Shown: positions 1 to 6,757 of the stretch, one piece after another
How positions within the stretch are numbered: the first letter of the stretch is position 1
Layout of the letters: each line of letters opens with the position of its first letter
Source of the DNA: Oscillatoria sp.
GTDB taxonomy: Bacteria > Cyanobacteriota > Cyanobacteriia > Cyanobacteriales > Laspinemataceae
Direction: 5' to 3'
DNA: 41,872 nt
NCBI GenBank assembly: GCA_011390515.1
Contig: JAABSJ010000026.1
Coordinates: 1 to 41,872, forward strand
Notes under the pieces: model-generated
The model's database searches: none
The model's input: the letters and a program-made list of their open reading frames with translations, nothing else
Told to the model about the DNA's origin: nothing
Position numbers and translations under genes: made by a program

Positions 1-110
1 GGGGAAGCCAGAGGAATAAATGTTTATTTACTGGGGGAAGCCAGAGGAATAAATGTTTAGTTCCTGGGGGGCTTTAAAGAATTTTGCAAGAGGTCTATTG
101 AGAAGCGCTT
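1..110. repeat. 33-bp tandem duplication and intergenic repeat end
   Basis: The block GGGGAAGCCAGAGGAATAAA occurs at 1 and again at 34, giving a 33-bp period. It is followed by a stretch ending in TTTTGCAAGAGGTCTATTG. The reverse complement of the same composite lies at 18273-18335 between ndhF4 and ndhD4, so this is a dispersed repeat. It is cut by the window edge, so its full length is unknown. No coding potential is seen. Confidence 0.7.
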
Positions 111-135
111 TATACTGGATAACTTGGGATTGGCC

Positions 136-486
136 TCACCCCCCTTGCCAGATGCCGGAATAGATACTTTGGACGGCGATCGCAATTCGATGTAAATCCT
201 CCTTTAACAGAGGCGGCCAGTCTACTCCGGAGTTCCAACCACTTTCAAAAAGCTGTTGACTTTCCACCGTTAACAGATACAAGGCCCAGACCAAGTTGCG
301 GTCTAAACTTTTGGCATCTTTCACCCCCTCAAACACGACCTTAAGTGCTAATAAAATAGCCGTAACCTGACCGGGAATCGGTGGTTTTCCCTGTTGCAGA
401 CGGCGGAGTAAATCATCAGGGTTGCGCTGAGAACTTAGGGCAGTTCCCTGATCCATTAAAAAATTGTAGGCAGTTGGGTAATCCAT
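136..486 (-). CDS. small conserved cyanobacterial protein of unknown function
   Basis: This 116-aa soluble protein starts MDYPTAYNFLMDQGTALSSQ and has no signal peptide or membrane segment. The helix-rich sequence contains a stretch reading RNPDDLLRRLQQGKPPIPGQ, then a region rich in Leu and Ala, and ends in GIWQGG. From memory, similar short proteins are common in cyanobacteria and are sometimes labelled dethiobiotin synthase; nothing here (no P-loop, half the length of BioD) supports that enzyme. It is divergent from the CAP-domain gene, with 161 bp between them that include a HIP1-like site. The start ATG at 486 is the only reasonable one. Function is unknown. Confidence 0.7.
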   Translation of the reverse strand: MDYPTAYNFLMDQGTALSSQRNPDDLLRRLQQGKPPIPGQVTAILLALKVVFEGVKDAKSLDRNLVWALYLLTVESQQLFESGWNSGVDWPPLLKEDLHRIAIAVQSIYSGIWQGG

Positions 487-647
487 CGGCTGTTTTTATC
501 GAACAAAATTGGCAGGGTCGCACAGAGTTGCATCCTAACTGTAGCGCAAACCGAGAAGAGTGCGATCGCCTCCGATGGGATGACCCGCTTTGAAGCAGTG
601 CTATCCTTAAAAAACCACCTTAATCAAGTTATACAAAATCAACTCCC

Positions 648-1430
648 ATGAAACAAATAAAACCTGCCTTGAACAAGTTCCAGTATCCGAGAACAATAAT
701 TTTGGGTCTGGGAATGATGCTCAGTATTAGCCTGCCCTTACAGCCGATTTTATCCCTTGAAAAGATGGGAATTTCACCCCAGTTCCAGAACCCCAAGATA
801 AAACACAGACAGATGGGAGAATCCCGCCCTCCTCATCCTCTCATCCTCACCCAAGAAGACTCCATGCCCTATTTATCTCAATTAGAAGCACAGATTATTC
901 GGGAAATGAATCAAGCGCGGACCAATCCCGGAGACTATGCAGACAAACTCGAAACCTTGAAAAACTATTACGATGGCAGACTGTTTAAACTACCGGGAGA
1001 AACCCCCATCCGCACCCAAGAAGGCATCAGCGCCGTTGATGAAGCCATTCGGGCCCTGCGAGGAATGGATTCCAAACCCTCCTTGCGACCCTCCCGAGGA
1101 ATGTCTCAAGCGGCAGGGGATTTAGTCGAGTACCAAGGGCCAAGAGGGGAGACAGGACATATCGGCAGCGATCGCAGTACCCCGTTTGACCGCATGAACC
1201 GTTATGGACGCTGGCGCGGGGGGGCCGCAGAAAACATCAGTTATGGTCCCGATACTGCCGAACAAGTGGTCATGCAACTGATTATCGATGATGGCGTCCC
1301 CAGTCGCGGTCATCGGGAAAACATCTTCAACGGCGAATTTCGCTGGACTGGGGTCGCCTGTGGTCCTCATGAAACTTACGGGCAAATGTGCGCGATCGTC
1401 TATGCCAATGGATATGACGAACAGGAATAG
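648..1430 (+). CDS. exported CAP/SCP-domain protein (PR-1 superfamily)
   Basis: The protein has 260 aa. Residues 1-36 carry a basic start followed by a hydrophobic segment (IILGLGMMLSISLPL), consistent with a signal peptide or N-terminal anchor, so the mature protein probably acts outside the cytoplasm. The rest is a CAP domain. Its hallmark residues are visible: a His in the segment reading GHIGSDRSTPFDRMNRYG, a Glu in GGAAENISYG, and the second His in SRGHRENIF, followed by the typical tail GVACGPHETYGQMCAIVYANGY. These form the CAP cavity known from the family. Bacterial members have been linked to envelope or proteolytic roles, but the substrate here cannot be named. The start codon is the first ATG before the signal peptide; no strong ribosome-binding site is visible. 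It stands alone, followed by a repeat block. Confidence 0.85.
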   Translation: MKQIKPALNKFQYPRTIILGLGMMLSISLPLQPILSLEKMGISPQFQNPKIKHRQMGESRPPHPLILTQEDSMPYLSQLEAQIIREMNQARTNPGDYADKLETLKNYYDGRLFKLPGETPIRTQEGISAVDEAIRALRGMDSKPSLRPSRGMSQAAGDLVEYQGPRGETGHIGSDRSTPFDRMNRYGRWRGGAAENISYGPDTAEQVVMQLIIDDGVPSRGHRENIFNGEFRWTGVACGPHETYGQMCAIVYANGYDEQE

Positions 1431-1432
1431 TC

Positions 1433-1602
1433 TATAAAAACCCGCACCCTCAAGGGTGGGGCTACACAGACGAAGCCCGCCTGCGCGGGCTGAAGAGAAA
1501 ATCGACTTTTATTTAACAACCGGATTTGATATAACGCCTGTCTTAGCCCGCGCAGGCGGGCTTTGTCCGTATAGCCCCACCCTTCAGGGTGCGGGTTTTT
1601 GC
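1433..1602. repeat. inverted pair of GC-rich palindromic intergenic repeats
   Basis: Two oppositely oriented copies of one element face each other. The first contains AAAACCCGCACCCTCAAGGG followed by AGCCCGCCTGCGCGGGCT; the second is close to its reverse complement and ends in GGGTGCGGGTTTTT. Further copies or fragments lie at 6153-6216, 6242-6327, 11622-11693, 31706-31812, 37190-37292 and 37332-37410. Several copies sit between ends reading ATACGGAATCCGGTTG and CAACCGGATTTGGTAT, which suggests a MITE-like unit of about 110-130 bp. The ORF reading through it at 1456-1725 is repeat-derived and not called. Confidence 0.8.
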
Positions 1603-1721
1603 CGAATCAGACCCCATTTCCCCAACAATAAAGGCCCCTTTCAGCAGAACTTTGATTTTTGCGGCATACTTAGATATTTGTTAAAGAGTCATCCCTCATC
1701 GCCGCAATTGCTGGTTTTTTC

Positions 1722-4700
1722 ATGACGCTGACGCAAGTTTGGGGTACATTACTGATTTTCATCCTCTGTCCAATCTTAGGGGCCTTACCCCTGATTGATT
1801 GGATCACTCGCGCCCTCACCGGCCAAAATTTGCGTCGGGTGGGAACTGGCAATATAGGGGTCTCTGCGGCCTTCTATCATGGGGGACGAGTCGCCGGTAT
1901 CCTAGCGGTGATATCCGAGGCGTCAAAAGGAATTTTAGCCGTCTTGCTGGCAAGGCAGTTTTTTCCTCAGCATCCAGAATGGGAATTAATTTCCTTGATT
2001 GCCCTAGTGATGGGGCGGTATTGGAAAGGAAGTGGGGCCGGGACCACCAATGTGGTTTGGGGGTTTGTCGTCCATGATCCGATCGCCTCGGGGTTGATTT
2101 TTTTGATTGGGGGGATTAGTTTTACTCTAGTGCGAGAGCGTCAGCAGGGTCGGACCTTAGTGTTGGTCCTCCTGCCGCTGATTACGGCTGCCTTGCACTC
2201 CCAGCAAGTCGAACGAATCGCCGCCGCGATCGCCTTGGCGGTAATACTCTACTGGATTTACCAAAAAATGCCTGACGATTTAGATTTGCCTGCCACCAAC
2301 AGTCATGAACAATCGGAGAAGATGTTTCGCTTCTTCCGAGGCGATCGCGCCCTAGTCTCTCTCGACAAACCCCTAGATGCCGCCAAAGTCGGCGCAAAAG
2401 CCGCCACATTAGCCTCCCTCAAGCAGTCCGGCTATCCCGTACCCCAGGGATGGGTCCTCCCTCCCGGGGATGACCCATCCCCCTTGATTGCTCATCTCGA
2501 CCCCTCACCGGACTCTCCCGTAATTGTCCGGTCCTCCGCCATTGGTGAAGATAGCGAAACTGCCTCCGCTGCGGGTCAATATCTCTCCATTGCTAACGTC
2601 ATCTCGCGCCCCAGTTTGAGTGAAGCGATTACCCGCTGTTTAACCTCCTACGATCGCCCCAATGCCGCTCAATATCGTCAGGATTCTAGCCCCCGAGGCC
2701 GATCCGGCAATCCTCGGCAAGGGGCAAGAGACGCAATGGCAGTCCTGATTCAACCCCAAATTCCCGGGGTGTTTTCCGGTGTCGCCTTTAGTCGGGACCC
2801 CATCGCTGGACAAGGGGATTTTGTGGCGATCGAAGCCCTCCCTGGAGACTGTTCCCGAGTCGTCTCCGGACAAGTCACCCCAGAACGTTACCAAGTCTTT
2901 ATCTCCGCTACGGATGTCGATGCCACCGCCACCTGGAAACTCCCCGAGGACCAACAACTCCCCCTCGAAGGTACCGGGGATGTCCCTCGACGATTGCTGC
3001 AACAAGTCGCCTATCTCGTCCGCCATCTGGAAAACCACTACCACGGCATTCCCCAAGACATCGAATGGACCTACGACGGGGACTCCCTCTGGCTATTACA
3101 GGCGCGTCCTATCACCACATTGCTACCCTTATGGACCCGCAAAATCGCTGCCGAAGTCATCCCCGGCACCATTCGTCCCCTCACCTGGTCCTTGAATCGT
3201 CCCCTCACCTGTGGCGTTTGGGGGAAGCTGTTTAGTCTCGTCTTAGGCAAACGCGCCCGTCATCTGGACTTTCTGCAAACTGCTACCCTGCATTTTTCTC
3301 ATGCCTACTTTAATGCCTCCTTACTGGGGGAAATCTTTCTGCGGATGGGGTTACCCCCAGAAAGTCTGGAATTTCTGACCCGAGGTGCGCCCTTCAGCAA
3401 ACCGCCCTTAACCTCGACCCTGATTTCTCTGCCCGGATTACTGCGCTTGCTACGGCGAGAAATCCGCCTGGGATTTAATTTTGATGACCTAGAACAGAGG
3501 CGTTTGGCCCCCGCCTTGGCGGCATTGGAATCTCAGGAGACCCTTTGCGTTGCCGATGACAAGGGACCGGGTTCCAGCGATTCTTCCTTAACGCCTCAAT
3601 CCTTGCTGCACCGGATCGATGAGATTTTGGAGTTGTTAGAAACGGTCACTTATTACAATATTTTGTCTCCCCTGAGTTTTGCCTTGAGAAAGGGAATGCT
3701 CAAAGTGGGCGATCGCGAACTGGATTATGGCAAAACTCCCGAAATTTCAGCAGTCCAGGCCCTCCAAGAAATCGCCAATGCCGCCCTCTCAGTCCTACCG
3801 GACTTGGACGAAATTAGTCTCCCGGGGGATAAAACCGGCGATTGTTCTCAACTGTTTGCCGTCCTAGCTGAAATGCCCGATGGACAAACAATTTTTGACC
3901 AATTCGATGAGTTTCTCAACCGCTATGGCTATTTGAGTGATGTTGCCACGGATATCGCTGTTCCTACTTGGAAAGAAGACCCCCGCCCTGTGCGCCAACT
4001 GTTTACTCAGCAGTTGTTTCAACCTATTCCTTTGTCCAACAAACCCACATCCCAACGCATCAAAGCCCAAATTGTTCAAAGTCGTCTCGACTTAAAGGGT
4101 CGGGTGGCGATGGTTTATAATAAGTTATTGGCCCATTTGCGCTGGAGTTTTTTAGCTTTAGAGCAGCAGTTTATAGATACGGAAATAATTGCTGAATCTG
4201 GGGATATTTTCTTTTTAGAGTTTGGGGAAGTTAGGCAATTAATCGAAGGTTCAAGTCGTGAATTAAGACCTCGAATTCGGGAATTAATTGCTCATCGACG
4301 GGATGCATTCGCCCGAGATAAAAATATGAAATCTGTGCCTGCGGTGGTTTATGGAAATACACCGGCCCTGCCTTCGAGTGTAACTCCCACAGTGGTTGAT
4401 ATGTCTCAAGGATTGCGGGGAATTGGTGCGAGTGCGGGGGTGGTGGAAGGTCGAGTTAAAGTGCTTCGCAATTTACAAGAAGTTAGCCCGATTGATAAGG
4501 AAACGATTCTGGTTGTTGCTTACACCGATGCGGGTTGGTCGGCTGTATTAGCCCGCGCTGGGGGGTTGATTTCGGAGGTGGGAGGTCAACTCTCCCACGG
4601 GGCGATCGTGGCTCGTGAGTATGGCATTCCTGCGGTGATGGATGTTACGGATGCGACTTCTCGTCTTCACGATGGTCAGAGGGTTCGGATTGATGGTGCA

Positions 4701-4733
4701 CAAGGGACGGTCGTGATTGTGGGGGATGGATAA
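1722..4733 (+). CDS. fusion protein: PlsY-like membrane domain plus PEP-synthase/rifampin-phosphotransferase-like domains
   Basis: This 1003-aa protein joins two modules. Residues 1-190 are hydrophobic with several membrane segments and contain GTGNIG at 41-46, the PlsY (glycerol-3-phosphate acyltransferase) motif-1 pattern. The expected motif 2 (GHxxP...GGKG) is altered to MGRYWKGSGAGTTN at 97-110, so acyltransferase activity is doubtful. From about 210 an ATP-grasp (PPDK N-terminal) domain follows, with KVGAKAATLASLKQSGYPVP, VIVRSSAIGEDS and the closing DIEWTYDGDSLWLLQARPIT. A C-terminal swivelling phosphohistidine domain has GGQLSHGAIVAREYGIPAV with predicted phospho-His959. No PEP/pyruvate TIM barrel follows, so the order resembles rifampin phosphotransferase more than PEP synthase. 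The substrate is unknown; the membrane domain suggests a membrane-linked phosphoryl transfer. The ATG at 1722 lacks a clear ribosome-binding site. Confidence 0.8.
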   Translation: MTLTQVWGTLLIFILCPILGALPLIDWITRALTGQNLRRVGTGNIGVSAAFYHGGRVAGILAVISEASKGILAVLLARQFFPQHPEWELISLIALVMGRYWKGSGAGTTNVVWGFVVHDPIASGLIFLIGGISFTLVRERQQGRTLVLVLLPLITAALHSQQVERIAAAIALAVILYWIYQKMPDDLDLPATNSHEQSEKMFRFFRGDRALVSLDKPLDAAKVGAKAATLASLKQSGYPVPQGWVLPPGDDPSPLIAHLDPSPDSPVIVRSSAIGEDSETASAAGQYLSIANVISRPSLSEAITRCLTSYDRPNAAQYRQDSSPRGRSGNPRQGARDAMAVLIQPQIPGVFSGVAFSRDPIAGQGDFVAIEALPGDCSRVVSGQVTPERYQVFISATDVDATATWKLPEDQQLPLEGTGDVPRRLLQQVAYLVRHLENHYHGIPQDIEWTYDGDSLWLLQARPITTLLPLWTRKIAAEVIPGTIRPLTWSLNRPLTCGVWGKLFSLVLGKRARHLDFLQTATLHFSHAYFNASLLGEIFLRMGLPPESLEFLTRGAPFSKPPLTSTLISLPGLLRLLRREIRLGFNFDDLEQRRLAPALAALESQETLCVADDKGPGSSDSSLTPQSLLHRIDEILELLETVTYYNILSPLSFALRKGMLKVGDRELDYGKTPEISAVQALQEIANAALSVLPDLDEISLPGDKTGDCSQLFAVLAEMPDGQTIFDQFDEFLNRYGYLSDVATDIAVPTWKEDPRPVRQLFTQQLFQPIPLSNKPTSQRIKAQIVQSRLDLKGRVAMVYNKLLAHLRWSFLALEQQFIDTEIIAESGDIFFLEFGEVRQLIEGSSRELRPRIRELIAHRRDAFARDKNMKSVPAVVYGNTPALPSSVTPTVVDMSQGLRGIGASAGVVEGRVKVLRNLQEVSPIDKETILVVAYTDAGWSAVLARAGGLISEVGGQLSHGAIVAREYGIPAVMDVTDATSRLHDGQRVRIDGAQGTVVIVGDG

Positions 4734-5110
4734 ATGTGGGGATGATGGGGGGGATTGAAGATAACGACTGAAGTCGTTACTACGAACATGGAGAACGACT
4801 GAAGTCGTTATAGCGTTTCTCATCTCCATAAGGTACTACCCTCACCCCAAACCCCTCTCCCAGAACGGGAGAGGGGCTTTGAAAAGTACCTCATGAGTCC
4901 GGGAACCGCTATACTACGAACTAAGAAAGATAACGACTGAAGTCGTTACTACGAACTTGGATAAGAGAACGACTGAAGTCGTTACTACGAACTTGGATAA
5001 GAGAACGACTGAAGTCGTTACTACGAACTTGGATAAGAGAACGACTGAAGTCGTTACTACGAACTAAGAAAGATAACGACTGAAGTCGTTACTACGAACA
5101 TCCTACCTAT
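4734..5110. repeat. cluster of AACGACT/AGTCGTT palindromic repeats
   Basis: At least seven copies of a unit built on the palindrome AACGACTGAAGTCGTT followed by ACTACGAAC are arrayed here, several separated by the spacer TTGGATAAGAG to give a local period of about 36 bp. The first copies flank the MITE at 4809-4913. The same unit recurs at 34570-35000 beside another gene end. No ORF of interest is present. The array sits between the converging ends of the PlsY-fusion gene and the SDR gene, where the hairpins could end transcription from both sides. Confidence 0.85.
4809..4913. mobile_element. MITE-like element, TATAGCG family, copy A
   Basis: This 105-bp element begins TATAGCGTTTC and ends CCGCTATA, with short inverted ends and an internal hairpin CCCCTCTCCC...GGGAGAGGGG. 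It interrupts one AACGACT/AGTCGTT repeat exactly at its TA: removing the element and one TA restores the repeat consensus (AGTCGTTA + CTACGAAC). That indicates insertion with duplication of TA, as for IS630/Tc1-mariner transposases. No transposase is encoded. A second copy in the opposite orientation lies at 12128-12233. Confidence 0.75.
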
Positions 5111-5115
5111 CAACC

Positions 5116-5180
5116 AATGACAAATGACAAATGACAAATGACAAATGACAAAGGACAAATGACAAATGACAAATGACAAA
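5116..5180. repeat. heptanucleotide short tandem repeat (STRR type)
   Basis: About nine tandem copies of a 7-bp unit (TGACAAA in one phase), with one imperfect copy (AGGACAAA), lie directly beside the stop codon of the SDR gene. Heptameric STRR arrays are well known in filamentous cyanobacteria. There is no coding or clear terminator function. Confidence 0.9.
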
Positions 5181-5182
5181 TA

Positions 5183-5974
5183 TTACTCCCCGCTTTTAAA
5201 CATTTTTCCCATGAAATTGACCCATAACTCACGGGGGAAAAAGCGGGGGAGATTAACAATGATGTGAGCTTTGAAGGTTCCAGTTACGACAACGGGCTGA
5301 TTTTTTTCTAGGCCGCGTAGGGAGTCTTGAACGACTTTTTCCGGGGGGACAATGGTAACTTTTTGATTGTTGTTCATGGTCTGGGGAAACCCAGCTTGTT
5401 GGAAAAAGTTACTTTGGGTTGGACCGGGACAAAGGGCTTGAATCCGGAGGTTGAAGTCGCGATTTTCGGCCCAAAGGGATTCGCTAAAACTGAGGACAAA
5501 GGCTTTAGAAGCGGCATAAACGGACATATAGGGCAGGGGTTGAAAGCTGGCAATGGAAGCTACATTAATGATGCTGCCCGATCGCCGTTGTTGCATGGAG
5601 GGTAAGACACAATGAGTCAGTTCGACGAGGGCTGCTATATTGAGGTGAATCATCTCTAACTGACGACTGCGGCTGCAACTGGCAAAGGGTCCGTAATCTC
5701 CAAATCCAGCATTATTAATCAGTAAATCAACGGTCAAATCTCGGTCTTTGATGGTTTGATAAACTTGGGTGGCCGCTTGGGGTTGTCCGAGGTCTTGGAC
5801 GATGACTTCGACCTGAATGGGATACTGGTTTTGGAGTTCCTGGGCGAGGGTATTGAGTTTATCTTCTGACCGGGCCACGAGAATCAAATTGCAATGACGA
5901 CGAGCCAATTCTCGGGCAAATGCAGCGCCAATTCCAGAAGATGCTCCTGTAATTAAAGCAGTTTCCATGCTCAT
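5183..5974 (-). CDS. short-chain dehydrogenase/reductase (classical SDR)
   Basis: The 263-aa protein has the full classical SDR pattern: the Rossmann cofactor motif TGASSGIG at residues 8-15, NNAG after the fourth strand, and the catalytic YAASK with its upstream Ser in SIINVASIASF. An Arg near the end of the second strand (LVARSEDKL) favours NADP(H). The C-terminal part (FKAHIIVNLPRFFPRELWVNFMGKM) resembles the membrane-associated DltE/YqjQ-like SDRs. The substrate cannot be named. Translation may start at either of two near-adjacent Met codons (5974 or 5968). It is monocistronic, with its end in the repeat array at 5116-5180 and its promoter side facing a repeat-rich 780-bp gap. Confidence 0.85.
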   Translation of the reverse strand: MSMETALITGASSGIGAAFARELARRHCNLILVARSEDKLNTLAQELQNQYPIQVEVIVQDLGQPQAATQVYQTIKDRDLTVDLLINNAGFGDYGPFASCSRSRQLEMIHLNIAALVELTHCVLPSMQQRRSGSIINVASIASFQPLPYMSVYAASKAFVLSFSESLWAENRDFNLRIQALCPGPTQSNFFQQAGFPQTMNNNQKVTIVPPEKVVQDSLRGLEKNQPVVVTGTFKAHIIVNLPRFFPRELWVNFMGKMFKSGE

Positions 5975-6757
5975 CCATATAATTGACTAAACGTTGAGTA
6001 GACTAGAGCAACCGAATTATAAACCTTGGTTTATGTTTGTGCCGATCGCCCGGATTTTCAAGAGGCAGGGATAGAGTCGATGCCCTTGCTCACAGGCCCC
6101 TACCTATTTCTTTCTGATACCCAATCCGGTTGGTAAAAGTCGGTTTTTGATTTTAGCCCGCGCAGGCGGGCTTTGTCCGTGTAGCCCCACCCTTCAGGGT
6201 GTGGGTTTTTATAGACCTTTGACAATTGGATGGAGTATGACGCCGCGCAGGCGGGCTACCCTTCGGGAAGCCGCTAGCGTGTCTACGTCCCTGTAGCCCC
6301 ACCCTTGAGGGTGCAGGGTTTTATAGACTTTGACAATTGGATGGAGTATGAGGTTCTGATTCGGCGCATTGCGGGTTGAAAGTCACGCCACCACGAGCTG
6401 ATCCTGCTACTCTTAAATTATGCCTTTTGCGGGTTCTAAAGGGCTAAAAGCGTAAACTGCCGTCCCCCTAATGGCAGAGGATCAGTCTGTTAAAGGTAGC
6501 TGAAATCCCCACAATTGAGGATAATAGGGGAGAAGCCGATGCTGACCTACCCAGGAGCGATCGCCCTGATTCATTCTCGACTGGCGATTTCCAATCCCCA
6601 GGATTAGCCAATTCACTCTAACTCAATTCAACGGAGGAATCATCCCTAATTCCACAAGAATCTGACACGGTTTACTGCTGATTGGTTCAGTTTGGGCAAA
6701 GCCATCTTCTGAACCTGCCACGGATCTCTACCCATTCAGTCTTTGAGCGCCAAGACT
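5975..6757. other. repeat-bearing intergenic region without genes
   Basis: The 783-bp gap lies upstream of both the SDR gene and the hybrid kinase, so it must hold two divergent promoters. It contains two elements of the GC-rich repeat family (6153-6216 and 6242-6327). The second carries an inserted CTACCCTTCGGGAAGCCGCT block that is absent from the other copies. The part from 6330 to 6740 shows no repeat or ORF that I can support; an ACGGAGGAATC at 6630-6640 resembles a ribosome-binding site but no ORF follows it. Confidence 0.6.

Noticed and set aside
1456..1725. 89-aa frame after the CAP-domain gene
   Set aside because: It reads through two facing GC-rich repeats; the peptide is repeat translation with no family features.
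2640..3195. 138-aa frames on both strands inside the PlsY-fusion gene
   Set aside because: They are shadows of the long real frame, with biased composition and no independent start signals.
4920..5100. Possible CRISPR array in the AACGACT repeat cluster
   Set aside because: Spacers are themselves identical (TTGGATAAGAG) and only 11 bp long.
6360..6480. Possible structured RNA or tRNA upstream of the hybrid kinase
   Set aside because: Some stem-like words are present but no cloverleaf, no CCA end and no T-loop pattern could be drawn.
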